Source: G963667675 sp965197565 (GTDB lineage: Bacteria; Chloroflexota; Dehalococcoidia; Lucifugimonadales; UBA3495). Taken from it: 64,000 nucleotides of DNA. Each line of letters starts with the position of its first letter. The first letter of the stretch is position 1. Location: the NCBI GenBank assembly GCA_965197565.1, contig CBDANK010000003.1, positions 992,001 to 1,056,000 of the forward strand, in the 5' to 3' direction. This document shows, one piece after another, positions 27,127 to 35,255 of this stretch. A program made the translations under genes and the position numbers. Under the pieces are notes generated by a model. The model was not told where the DNA came from. It worked only from the letters and a program-made list of their open reading frames with translations, and ran no database searches.

Positions 27127-27138
27127 CGGACCCGCTCT

Positions 27139-27648
27139 CTACCCTTTGAGGTTTAGGAAAACCAAGATGGGCCGGTGGGTCAAACAAGCGTAATCAAAGG
27201 CCTGCCGGATGGCCTTGGGCCAATTGCTCAGCGGGACGCGATAGTCCAGCACGAAGGCCTTGATCCTCATGGATTCGACCATGTCCACGGCGGTCTCGGA
27301 GAACTGGAAGTTGGCTGCATTGAACTCCCCCAACCCTCCCCGCCGGATCGCCAGCACCAAGACCGGCGTGTGGTAGGCCATGGCGTAGGTTGTCAATGCG
27401 CCGATGGAGTTGCCCAAGCCGGTGTCCTGGTAAAACAGAACGCTCTTCTTCCCGGTCATAGCCAAACCCGAGGCAATGCCAATGCCCTCCTCCTCCCTGG
27501 CCACCGGGAACGTCCGGACCGTAGGACTGTTTTCAAAGTGGGCGATTACCGGGGCGCCGAAGCTGTCGGGGACGTGAAGGAAGAACTCTATGCCTATGGC
27601 CTCGAGACCTTCTATTACCGCAGCGCAGGCTTCATCGGGGTAGCTCAT
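27139..27648 (-). CDS. ThDP-dependent decarboxylase, alpha subunit (second module)
   Basis: This 169-residue protein is the pyrimidine-binding half. VAREEEGIGIASGLAMTGKK at residues 49-68 holds the ThDP-activating glutamate and SVLFYQDTGLGNSIGAL follows. The N-terminal helix and the HVPDSFGAPVI segment match ComD/Ppd families. It follows the DinB gene with nine bases between, so all three may be co-transcribed. Confidence 0.85.
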   Translation of the reverse strand: MSYPDEACAAVIEGLEAIGIEFFLHVPDSFGAPVIAHFENSPTVRTFPVAREEEGIGIASGLAMTGKKSVLFYQDTGLGNSIGALTTYAMAYHTPVLVLAIRRGGLGEFNAANFQFSETAVDMVESMRIKAFVLDYRVPLSNWPKAIRQAFDYACLTHRPILVFLNLKG

Positions 27649-27657
27649 GGCTCGGTG

Positions 27658-28260
27658 TCAACCGTCGGAATGCAGCCGCTTTTGCTCCGCTTGCAGCGAC
27701 TCCACTTGTTCGCGGTAGCGGCCGTAGATTTGAGGCACGTCCCAGCCTTGCAAACCGGCATAGGTGTCGATCTGAGACCGGTGGTGTACCTCGTGCTCCA
27801 GCAACATCATGAGGATTCGCCATCCGCTCAAGGAGCCGTCGGTATCTATCATGGGTACCCGGCGGGTAAGCCATTCCTTGGGCGTCTCCTGAATACGCTG
27901 GTGAAACTCCGCGGCCGACGCCTCCAGTGCCGGCAACCAACTCGATTGATTATCGGCTATGGGCACCGGCCAGTCGAATACCCAGCCCTCTCCCCGGTAG
28001 GCACTGGCAAAGTAGACCCGTGATTCGGCGATGTGGTGGACTATCTTGGCGATGCTCCAGCCCTGTTCACCTTGGCCAGCGGGCGGCGCCCAACCTTCGG
28101 CCGCCGGGGGAAGGGCTGCGATGTCGCGCACGGTACGGCGATGTATCGAGTCGAAGTAGCGCAGGAACTCTTCAGTGCCGGTGATCATCTGGACAGCTTC
28201 CTTCCAATCGTATGAGGAGCCGCTCAAAGGCGAGGACTTGCCGGACTCAGTGAGAGCCAC
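27658..28260 (-). CDS. DinB-family protein
   Basis: This protein of up to 200 residues has the DinB four-helix metal-binding pattern: a histidine in KIVHHIAESRVYF near residue 72 and the pair HEVHHRSQIDTYAG near 156-160. Such enzymes are metal-dependent thiol-type transferases or hydrolases. Family similarity starts near residue 18 (YDWKEAVQ). The GTG at 28260 lies inside the last helix of rnpB; a TTG at 28227 or ATG at 28188 are alternatives, so the start is unsure. Confidence 0.82.
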   Translation of the reverse strand: MALTESGKSSPLSGSSYDWKEAVQMITGTEEFLRYFDSIHRRTVRDIAALPPAAEGWAPPAGQGEQGWSIAKIVHHIAESRVYFASAYRGEGWVFDWPVPIADNQSSWLPALEASAAEFHQRIQETPKEWLTRRVPMIDTDGSLSGWRILMMLLEHEVHHRSQIDTYAGLQGWDVPQIYGRYREQVESLQAEQKRLHSDG

Positions 28261-28706
28261 GTAGACCTGTAAGCCGGGTTCTGTATCCTTCCGTCAAGGG
28301 AAGGACGATGACCATCTATCTAGCCCGCCCAATGGCCGGAAGGCCACTGGGCTCCCGCACGAGGGGGACGGTGTTGCCACCGGGGTCAAGCGGCCAACCC
28401 GGGGACGGGCCGGGCGCCTAAAGTCCCCCTATTTGGCCTTGCTCCAGGTGGGGTTTGGCCGTCGCTGCGTCACCGTAGACGACCGGACGCTCTTACCGTC
28501 CGATTTCACCCTTGTCCTTCCAGCAATGAAAAGACGGTATGTTTCTGTGCCACTTTCCGTCCTCTGCGATAGCCCCGACGTATCGGCGGGCCACCGCAGA
28601 AGCCTGGGCGTTACCCAGCACCCTGCCCGGCGGAGCCCGGACTTTCCTCCCCGGCGTTCCCGACCAGTCGGAGACGCCGCGGCGGTCACCCAGCCTACCT
28701 GGCTCT
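28252..28706 (-). ncRNA. rnpB: RNase P RNA, bacterial type A-like
   Basis: Read on the minus strand the diagnostic gaggaaagtccgggctc (near 28655) and acagaacccggcttacag (near 28290-28270) are both present, with the cacagaaacata segment in between. Helix P1 closes the molecule: GAGAGCCA-GGTAG at the 5' end pairs with CTACG-TGGCTCTC at the 3' end, 12 of 13 pairs. This sets the ends. The RNA of about 455 bases processes tRNA 5' ends. Its last bases overlap the possible DinB start. Confidence 0.95.
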
Positions 28707-28712
28707 CCAACG

Positions 28713-28741
28713 CACTCTAGCACAGGGCCATTGGAGGGTCA
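28713..28741 (-). promoter_or_regulatory. rnpB promoter
   Basis: On the minus strand TTGACC (28741-28736), 17 bases, then TAGAGT (28718-28713). The predicted transcription start falls about seven bases on, at 28706, which is exactly where helix P1 begins. The agreement of two independent signals supports both. Confidence 0.7.
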
Positions 28742-28814
28742 ACATTGGAAGAGGAGTCCACACAAAGGAGGGGCAAGGTACAGCGGTGAGAGTTTGTGAG
28801 AGGCCCGGGGTTTA

Positions 28815-29516
28815 TTAGCTCAGAATCAGGATACGTCCGCAGCTACTGCAGAGTACGGTTTGCCGCCCAATGCGCACTCGTTGCTGTTGCTGTGTCGGCA
28901 ATGCCATACGGCAGGCCTGGCAAAGCCCCCGTTCCACCTTTGCTACCGCCAGTCCTCTTTTGGCCCGCCGCAGGCCCTCATAGCGTTGTACCGCAGAAGG
29001 GTCCAGGGTGTCCGCTAGGTCTTTTCGTTGGGTCGACACCGTTTCTACTTCCGACTTCCAGCTCTCCACTTGGCCCTCTAACTCCGCCTGCCTGGCTTCC
29101 CACGCTGCCCGGCTATCGGAAATCTCCCTCTGCAGCGAGTCGCGCCTGTTCCGCGACTCTTCGGCTTGAACCGAAAGCTCCAACAACTCCGCGTCCTGCT
29201 GTTCCAGCAACCCTCTGACCTGGTTCACCTCTTGTTCCAAGCTCTCCAGGTCTCTAGGATTACTTATCTCGCCGCTGTAGAGCTGCGCCTCGAGACGGGT
29301 AGAGCGTTCCCGCAGGGTCCCTACCTCCAACTGCTGGAGATTGTGCTGACTCTGTACCTCAAGAAGCCGCTCTTCTTCTTCTTGGAAAGCCGTCTCTACG
29401 TGGTCGATACTCAGCCCCGAACTCAGCTCTTCCTCGGCCTCGGTCTTGACCTCCTGTAGCCGTTCCAAGGCTAGGTCCAACTCCTGCAGTATGTACAGTT
29501 GCTTGTCGGTAGTCAT
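28815..29516 (-). CDS. Coiled-coil protein with C-terminal C4 zinc ribbon
   Basis: This 233-residue protein begins MTTDKQLYILQELDLALERL and is a long heptad-rich coiled coil to about residue 180. It ends in a zinc ribbon with CQAC near 203 and CSSC near 226. This is the layout of the CT398/DUF164 family, proposed to act with RNA polymerase or secretion components. The ATG at 29516 is preferred over an in-frame start eight codons upstream. It is divergent from sbcD. Confidence 0.85.
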   Translation of the reverse strand: MTTDKQLYILQELDLALERLQEVKTEAEEELSSGLSIDHVETAFQEEEERLLEVQSQHNLQQLEVGTLRERSTRLEAQLYSGEISNPRDLESLEQEVNQVRGLLEQQDAELLELSVQAEESRNRRDSLQREISDSRAAWEARQAELEGQVESWKSEVETVSTQRKDLADTLDPSAVQRYEGLRRAKRGLAVAKVERGLCQACRMALPTQQQQRVRIGRQTVLCSSCGRILILS

Positions 29517-29655
29517 AAGCGAGTACTCACAATTCCTCAATCGGCGTGTTCTTCTCGAAAGCCGCTAACTTGATTCTAGGAAGGGAGGCCCGTGTTGTCA
29601 ATGTGAGGTGATTTGGGGGCCGGGGCAATCGCATCTTGACTAGGGGCGTCCACCT

Positions 29656-29723
29656 GGCACCCACAAGGGGTGCCCCTACCTTTCGGCATTGTGACCATCG
29701 TAGAGGCACCCCTTGTGGGTGCC
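29656..29723. repeat. Near-perfect inverted repeat upstream of sbcD
   Basis: A 24-base arm at 29656-29679 (ggcacccacaaggggtgccc then ctac) is repeated inverted at 29700-29723 with one mismatch and a 20-base loop. Each arm also contains its own small palindrome. It has no coding role and resembles dispersed palindromic repeats seen in intergenic spaces of environmental genomes. Its position may affect sbcD expression. Confidence 0.65.
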
Positions 29724-29798
29724 CTGGCCGCTTCCAGCGGACCCGGCCCCTCAGGTATAGTGGTGGCTCATGATGATGCTGTGCGAGGTGGTTTACCC

Positions 29799-31034
29799 GT
29801 GCGTATTTTGCACTTTTCAGACCTGCACATAGGAGTTGAAAACTACGGACGAACCGACCCGGAAACCGGGCTTTCCACTCGGCTGGGCGACTTCTTGGCC
29901 TCTTTGGACCAAGTGGTGGATTTCGCCCTCGCCAACGATGTGGACCTAGTGTTGCTTGCCGGGGACGCTTACAAAGGCCGGGACCCTTCCCAGACCCACC
30001 AAAGGGAGTTTGCCAAGCGCTTGGCGCGTCTGTCCGAAGGTAATATCCCAACTTTCTTGTTGGTGGGCAACCATGACCTGCCCAACGCTGTAAGCCGAGC
30101 GACAGCGGTGGAAATCTTTGCCACGCTACGGGTGCCCAACGTTTACGTCGGGGCCGCTCTCCAGAACTATCTGGTTGCTACCGCAGCCGGGCCGCTGCAG
30201 ATTCTGGCGGTGCCTTGGCCGCGGCGCAGCTCCATGTTGAGCCGGGAAGAGTCTCGCGGCAAGTCCATTGATGACATCCGGCAGGAAGTGGAACGGAGGA
30301 TGACCGAGGCCATAGATATGCGGGCACGGCAGTTGGACCCAGAGGTGCCCGCTATCATTGCCGGTCACGTTACGGTTAACGGGGCCACCGTGGGCACCGA
30401 ACGGTCTATGATGCTGGGTCAGGACCACGTGTTGATGGCCAGCGCACTGGAGCGTCCCCAGGTCGAGTATATCGCTCTGGGCCACATCCACAAACATCAA
30501 GTACTCCGGAGCGGGCGGCCTATGGTGGTCTATTCAGGAAGCCTGCAACGAGTGGATTTTAGCGAGGAGGGGGACGAGAAGGGCTTCTGTATAATAGACT
30601 TGGACCCTACGGAGCAGCAGGGCCAGAGGTTGACCGGGTTCAGCTTCCAGCGCTTGGAGGCCCGGCCCTTTGTGACCATTGACAGCGCCCTGGTTTCCGG
30701 AGACCCTGATCCTACCCGGACCGTGCTGCGAGCGATTGCGAGGAAGGAAGTGGCCAACGCGGTGGTGAGGGTGCGGTTAAGCCTTCCTGTGGAATTGGAG
30801 CCCCACCTCAGGGAAGCGGACATCCGGCAAGCACTTCAGCCCGCTCATTACGTGGCCTCCATCAGCCGGGAGTTCCCCGAAGCAACGCGCCGGACACGCT
30901 TGGCGGCGGACTTGGCTGAGGGCTTACAGCCTATGCAGGCCCTGCGCCTATATTTAGAGAGTAGGAATGTGGATTCTGAGCGGCGGGAGCAAATAATCCG
31001 CCGGGCTGAGGAGATAGTTAGACAGGAGGATTAG
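29799..31034 (+). CDS. sbcD: SbcD/Mre11-type DNA repair exonuclease
   Basis: This 411-residue nuclease processes double-strand ends and hairpins together with an SbcC ATPase, which is not in the window. The calcineurin-like phosphoesterase motifs are in order: FSDLHIG at residues 6-12, LLAGDAYKG near 52, VGNHDLPN near 89, AGHVTVNG near 188 and LGHIHKHQ near 229. A C-terminal capping domain follows. The start GTG at 29799 has GAGGTGG seven bases upstream and begins at the first beta strand; the open frame further upstream runs through the inverted repeat and is not coding. Confidence 0.9.
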   Translation: MRILHFSDLHIGVENYGRTDPETGLSTRLGDFLASLDQVVDFALANDVDLVLLAGDAYKGRDPSQTHQREFAKRLARLSEGNIPTFLLVGNHDLPNAVSRATAVEIFATLRVPNVYVGAALQNYLVATAAGPLQILAVPWPRRSSMLSREESRGKSIDDIRQEVERRMTEAIDMRARQLDPEVPAIIAGHVTVNGATVGTERSMMLGQDHVLMASALERPQVEYIALGHIHKHQVLRSGRPMVVYSGSLQRVDFSEEGDEKGFCIIDLDPTEQQGQRLTGFSFQRLEARPFVTIDSALVSGDPDPTRTVLRAIARKEVANAVVRVRLSLPVELEPHLREADIRQALQPAHYVASISREFPEATRRTRLAADLAEGLQPMQALRLYLESRNVDSERREQIIRRAEEIVRQED

Positions 31035-31348
31035 ACCTGCTTGGAGGCATCGCTTTGAGCTCCGATTGTTGGAAGCTCTCGATAGTAGATTCCCCAATCC
31101 TGCATTAGCTGCTGAACTGCGGGTTGTTGCAAGGCCGCCAAATCTCTGAAAAAGCCGGCCATGGCGTGGGCGGGCAAGCGCTCATTGGAGCAGACCCAAC
31201 TGCGCTCTGCAGGTACAACGTAAATGAGACCGCTTTGGTGTTCACAAGAAACCCTGATTCTGGTCATGTCATCGCCTTGGGTTATGTTCAAGCCGGAATC
31301 AGCCATCAGGTCCAATCCTCCAATGAATGTTGGTCTACCCAGATACAA
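31031..31348 (-). CDS. Hypothetical protein
   Basis: I do not recognise this 105-residue protein. It has no membrane segment or clear motif; the centre (SGLIYVVPAERSWVC) looks like beta strands and the C-terminal half like helices. The reading frame ends converge with sbcD by a four-base overlap. A start at codon 15 or 28 is possible. Coding nature is likely but not certain. Confidence 0.5.
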   Translation of the reverse strand: MYLGRPTFIGGLDLMADSGLNITQGDDMTRIRVSCEHQSGLIYVVPAERSWVCSNERLPAHAMAGFFRDLAALQQPAVQQLMQDWGIYYRELPTIGAQSDASKQV

Positions 31349-31577
31349 AGCTATTTAGCCACTTTACAACACGTAAGTAAACACCTCGGCACGGTCTTCT
31401 TGGCTATTTCTGTTGGACATGCCCAGGTTGCCGGGAATTGGCGGCAGGGCGTGTCCTGTATGATGGTTCAACGTAAACGTTCATGGTAGAATCAATCGAC
31501 CTAACAACATAAATTGACCATTGCCCTACAAGCTTTTCCTAGACCAAGTAGGAAATCAAGGATAAGGACGCTTACTT

Positions 31578-32705
31578 ATGTATCCACAGGGAGGCTCCCG
31601 GCAACCTGAAATAGACTTCGAACAGATACTGGCGCGAATGCGCGAGGTCTGGGGTCGAATCAACCGCCGGTTGGGCGGCGGCGGCATTGGCCTGGCAGCG
31701 GCGCTGATCGTCGGGTTGATTGTGGCCATTTGGTTGGCCACCGGTATCTACACCATCAGCCCCGGCGAACAGGCCGCACTCCAAAGGTTCGGCAAGGTAT
31801 GCGACACGGTTATTGGTCCTTGCGATGAGGGTGGAGGGCTGGTTACTTCCACCGGCCTCCACTGGTGGTGGCCGGGACCCATTGGCAAAAAACGAGTATT
31901 CTTAGTTAATCAGGTGCGGCGCATGGAGTTGGGGTTCCGCGGCCAGGAGGGAGTTGCTCCCGCTCCAGTGCTCGACGAAGCCCTCATGATCAGCGGCGAC
32001 CTGAACATCGTGGACGTGCGGGTAGTCGTTCAGTACGACATTAAGAACTTGTTGGACTTTCTGTTTCTAGTCAATGACCCGGGGGAGCAGGCCGGGTCTT
32101 CCCGGGATATTCCCTTGGGTCAGCCCGACGGCCGGACCCTTAAGGACGCCGCCGAAGCCGCATTGCGGCTGGCGGTCGGTCAAAGGTCTATCGGGGCGGT
32201 GCTGGCCGAAGAGCGTGCCGAAGTAGAGGAAGCGACAAGGCTCAGGCTACAGGAGATTCTGGACAACTACGGGGCCGGTATTAATATCGTGGGTATCGAG
32301 TTGCAAGAGGTGCAAGCCCCTGAGCAGGTCCGGGCCGCTTTCTCCGACGTGGTGCAGGCCCGGCAAGACAAACAAACAGCGATCAACCAAGCCCAAGCTT
32401 TCGAAAACCAGGTCCTCCCTGAAGCCAGGGGTCAATCGGCCCAAGTTGTCGAGGCCGCCAGAGCCTTTGCCCAAGCCCGGGAAGCCCGGGCCACCGGTGA
32501 GGCCGACCAGTTTACCGCTATCCTTACCGAGTTCAAGAAATCAGAGGAAGTTACCCGGCAGCGGCTCTACCTGGAAGCTATGGAGGATATTCTGCCCGGC
32601 ATAAGCAAAATCATAGTGGCCCCCGAGGCCGAGTCAGTGTTGATCCTGGGAGGAGGCCGGGAAGGCGCGGTTCCCATACCAATTGGCCCCAGTCCCAACC
32701 CCTAG
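31578..32705 (+). CDS. SPFH/prohibitin-family membrane protein, HflK-like
   Basis: This 375-residue protein has one membrane segment at about residues 35-57 (GIGLAAALIVGLIVAIWLATG), then the SPFH domain beginning IYTISPGEQAALQRFGKV. A long helical region rich in Ala and Glu follows. HflK and HflC form a ring around the FtsH protease and modulate it. The usual HflK N-terminal glycine/proline region is short here. It is followed by the HflC-like gene with a 54-base gap. No ftsH is in the window. Confidence 0.87.
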   Translation: MYPQGGSRQPEIDFEQILARMREVWGRINRRLGGGGIGLAAALIVGLIVAIWLATGIYTISPGEQAALQRFGKVCDTVIGPCDEGGGLVTSTGLHWWWPGPIGKKRVFLVNQVRRMELGFRGQEGVAPAPVLDEALMISGDLNIVDVRVVVQYDIKNLLDFLFLVNDPGEQAGSSRDIPLGQPDGRTLKDAAEAALRLAVGQRSIGAVLAEERAEVEEATRLRLQEILDNYGAGINIVGIELQEVQAPEQVRAAFSDVVQARQDKQTAINQAQAFENQVLPEARGQSAQVVEAARAFAQAREARATGEADQFTAILTEFKKSEEVTRQRLYLEAMEDILPGISKIIVAPEAESVLILGGGREGAVPIPIGPSPNP

Positions 32706-32759
32706 GGGAACGGCTTTTCTAAGATTGTCCTCTCAGGACTGTAAGGTAAAGAGGCATTT

Positions 32760-34037
32760 ATGCGAAATTTGGTGATCATCGGCGGGCTTATCATATTCGG
32801 CATCATCATGTTTAGCTGTTCGGTCTACACTGTCGACCAGACGGAGCAAGCTATATTGACCCGCTTTGGGGAGGTCCAAGGCGAGGTCAAGACCGCGCCC
32901 GGTCTCTACTTTAAAGCCCCCTTCAACATCGACAAGGTAGCCACCTATGACAAACGGTTGTTGAGGATCGATGCTCCTCCCCAAGATATGCTGGACAAGA
33001 ACCTGCTGTTGCTGGATATCGACGTCTACGCCCGCTACCGCATTATCGAGGCGGTCCAGTTCCGAAAGACCTTGAGCAACGAGGAAAATGCCCGCCGGGT
33101 TTTGGGCCAGAAGGTGAACGCAGCGCTCAGGGCGGAAGTGGCCCAACTGGAACGGCCCCAGATCATCGGCGGCGACGTGGAAACCGATGAAGAAGGCTTG
33201 GCCATAACCGATGAAGAAGGCAACAGCAGGGTCACAGCCACGGAGTCCCGTACCGATATGTTGGGCCGGGTTTTGGCGGCCGTCCGGGAAGACCTGGCGG
33301 ACGAGCCCGAGTCCTTCGGCGTGGAAATGGTTGACGTGCGTATCAAACGGGCCGACTTCCCCGCGGCGGTTTCCGGCCGAGTCTTCGCCCGGATGGAGTC
33401 GGAGCGGGAGAAGATAGCCCGGCGGCTCCGTGCTGAAGGGGAAGAGCGGTCCCGCACCATCAGGGCCGAGGCCAACAGGGATGTCGAAGTTATTCTGGCC
33501 CAAGCCGACCAGCGCAGCAACCAACTACGTGGTCAAGGCGAGGCCAAGGCCATTGCCATCTTGGCTGAGGCTTTGGGTGCGGACCCTGAGTTTTTCGCCT
33601 TTCGGCGCAGTTTGAATGCTTACCGGGAGTTCTTCGACCAAGGCACTACCGTCATCCTGTCCGCGGAGGCCGATCTATTTAAGTTCTTGGACAGTCCGGG
33701 CAGCGATAGTGAAAGAGCATCCCCGGAGGAATCGATGAGCCAGGGCGAAGAAACGTCCCTGGAAGACTCGATGAGCCAGGGCGAAGGAACGTCCTCGGAG
33801 GAATCGATGAGCCAGGGCGAAGGAACGTCCTCGGAGGAATCGATGAGCCAGGGCGAAGGAACGTCCTCGGAGGAATCGATGAGCCAGGGCGAAGGAACGT
33901 CCTCGGAGGAATCGATGAGCCAGGGTGAAGGAACGTCCTCGGAGGACTCGATGAGCCAGGGTGAAGAAACGTCCCTGGAAGAATCGATGAGCCAGGGTGA
34001 AGAAGCATTGCCGGAGACGTCGGAAGAGACGAGTTAG
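32760..34037 (+). CDS. SPFH/prohibitin-family protein, HflC-like, with acidic repeat tail
   Basis: This 425-residue protein starts with a signal-anchor (LVIIGGLIIFGIIMFSCSVY), then VDQTEQAILTRFGEVQGEVK of the HflC SPFH domain, and a helical segment with MESEREKIARRLRAEGEERS near residue 215. HflC normally ends near residue 315-330. Here about 100 extra residues consist of eight copies of a 12-residue unit rich in Ser, Glu and Gly (ESMSQGEGTSSE type). The tail is acidic and disordered. It may be a cytoplasmic or outer interaction arm. Confidence 0.87.
   Translation: MRNLVIIGGLIIFGIIMFSCSVYTVDQTEQAILTRFGEVQGEVKTAPGLYFKAPFNIDKVATYDKRLLRIDAPPQDMLDKNLLLLDIDVYARYRIIEAVQFRKTLSNEENARRVLGQKVNAALRAEVAQLERPQIIGGDVETDEEGLAITDEEGNSRVTATESRTDMLGRVLAAVREDLADEPESFGVEMVDVRIKRADFPAAVSGRVFARMESEREKIARRLRAEGEERSRTIRAEANRDVEVILAQADQRSNQLRGQGEAKAIAILAEALGADPEFFAFRRSLNAYREFFDQGTTVILSAEADLFKFLDSPGSDSERASPEESMSQGEETSLEDSMSQGEGTSSEESMSQGEGTSSEESMSQGEGTSSEESMSQGEGTSSEESMSQGEGTSSEDSMSQGEETSLEESMSQGEEALPETSEETS
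33726..34013 (+). repeat. Eight tandem copies of a 36-base unit inside the HflC-like gene
   Basis: Each 36-base unit encodes twelve residues around SMSQGEGTSS. Units 2-6 are almost identical in DNA, while units 1, 7 and 8 carry the GEE variant, so the array has been recently expanded or homogenised. The unit length is a multiple of three, so copy number may change without frameshift. Confidence 0.9.
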
Positions 34038-34090
34038 AGACTAGGGAATGGCCTATTTTCATAATAATGACATGGGTGGAAGCTAGGTGC

Positions 34091-34954
34091 TTAGCGGCCG
34101 GCAATGCGCCGGCCTTCGAATAGCCCCTGGGTGGTCTTCTCCGGCCCGGTTATGATTATGCGAAAACCCTGCTCCAAGCGCATGGGGACCTCAGCGGCCG
34201 TCGCTCCAGTGGCGCAGGGTACGCCGGCGTCTTTGCAGGCTGTCAGAATCTTCAACAGGTTCTCTTGGACCTCCGGGTGGGCCGAGTTGCCCCGGTGCCC
34301 CATGGACACCGACATGTCGCCCGGCCCGGCCCAAATGGCGCCGATGCCTTTGGCCTGACGCAAAATATCCGGCAGATTTTTGACCCCTTGCGGCTCTTCC
34401 ACAATGCCTATCAACAGAATGTTTCCGTCAGGGTCCAGAGGCCACAAATCCGCGGCGTCGTAATACTCCTCAGGGTTAAGGCCCCAGTATCGGGGAGCGA
34501 TGCGGGACCACCAGCCGCGTTCTCCCTTGGGATCGAAATCGGCGACACCCGGTACTTGGGGGTAGCGGGCCGCCACAACAGCGGCTTGGGCGTCTTCCAC
34601 GGTGTTCAGGTGGGGCAGGACTAGGCCGTAGACTCCGGTGTCCAAAGCTTGCTTCACTACCCATTGATTGTGTTCGCTGGTGTTGGGCGGTATGCGCACC
34701 AAGGGTACCGGGTCGGCCTGAAGGCCCCCCTGCTCCGCTACTTTTTTCCGGCTGAGGAGAAATTGCAGCGAGACTCGAAGGTCATTTAGGCTGAAGCCTT
34801 GGTGCTCCATCTCTATTATTACCATGTCATAGTCCGAGTCGGCGACGAAAGCCAGGTCTTCCAAATTGCCATTCCAGACCAAGCCGGAGCAAAAGACGGG
34901 CTTATTCTGTATCAACAGGTCGATGGCCTTGTTGTAGCGTAGCTTCACGGGCAT
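34091..34954 (-). CDS. HpcH/HpaI-family aldolase
   Basis: This 287-residue TIM-barrel class II aldolase cleaves or forms a 2-oxo-acid aldol, typically releasing pyruvate. DYDMVIIEMEHQGF near residue 45 contains the metal-binding glutamate, PLVRIPPN near 85 the substrate arginine, GLVLPHLNTVEDAQAAV near 115, and GIVEEPQGVKNLPDIL with IWAGPGDMSVSMG near 198-225 complete the family pattern. The start ATG has GGAGG six bases upstream; a longer open frame upstream is discarded. A stand-alone gene convergent with the HflC-like gene. Confidence 0.88.
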   Translation of the reverse strand: MPVKLRYNKAIDLLIQNKPVFCSGLVWNGNLEDLAFVADSDYDMVIIEMEHQGFSLNDLRVSLQFLLSRKKVAEQGGLQADPVPLVRIPPNTSEHNQWVVKQALDTGVYGLVLPHLNTVEDAQAAVVAARYPQVPGVADFDPKGERGWWSRIAPRYWGLNPEEYYDAADLWPLDPDGNILLIGIVEEPQGVKNLPDILRQAKGIGAIWAGPGDMSVSMGHRGNSAHPEVQENLLKILTACKDAGVPCATGATAAEVPMRLEQGFRIIITGPEKTTQGLFEGRRIAGR

Positions 34955-35255
34955 CGTTAACCTCCGTAGGTTCTTCACCGGCTCCCAGAGGAGCGCTCTC
35001 TCCAAGTGGGAAGTCAGAAGACGCATTGGGCTTTGTCCGGCGCATATTCTGGCTTTTTGGGCCAAGCAGGTGGGACATTTGAATCTAACCGGGAGATGCA
35101 GCGGTTAAATTCACACCTGAATGACTGGGTTCAAATTATGCAACGCCGGCATTCCTTTGTCCACGGGGGCCTGCCCTTCGTTGACGACGACGGGAAAATC
35201 ACATACATTTGACGGTGTTGCATGGCATGGGAAAGACCTTCCGTCGCGAGTTGGG

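Noticed and set aside
29670..29798. Longer N-terminus for SbcD
   Set aside because: The extra frame runs through an inverted repeat and adds no family sequence; a GTG with a good ribosome site begins at the first motif.
33726..34013. CRISPR-like array
   Set aside because: The 36-base repeats are contiguous without spacers and in frame, so they are a protein repeat.
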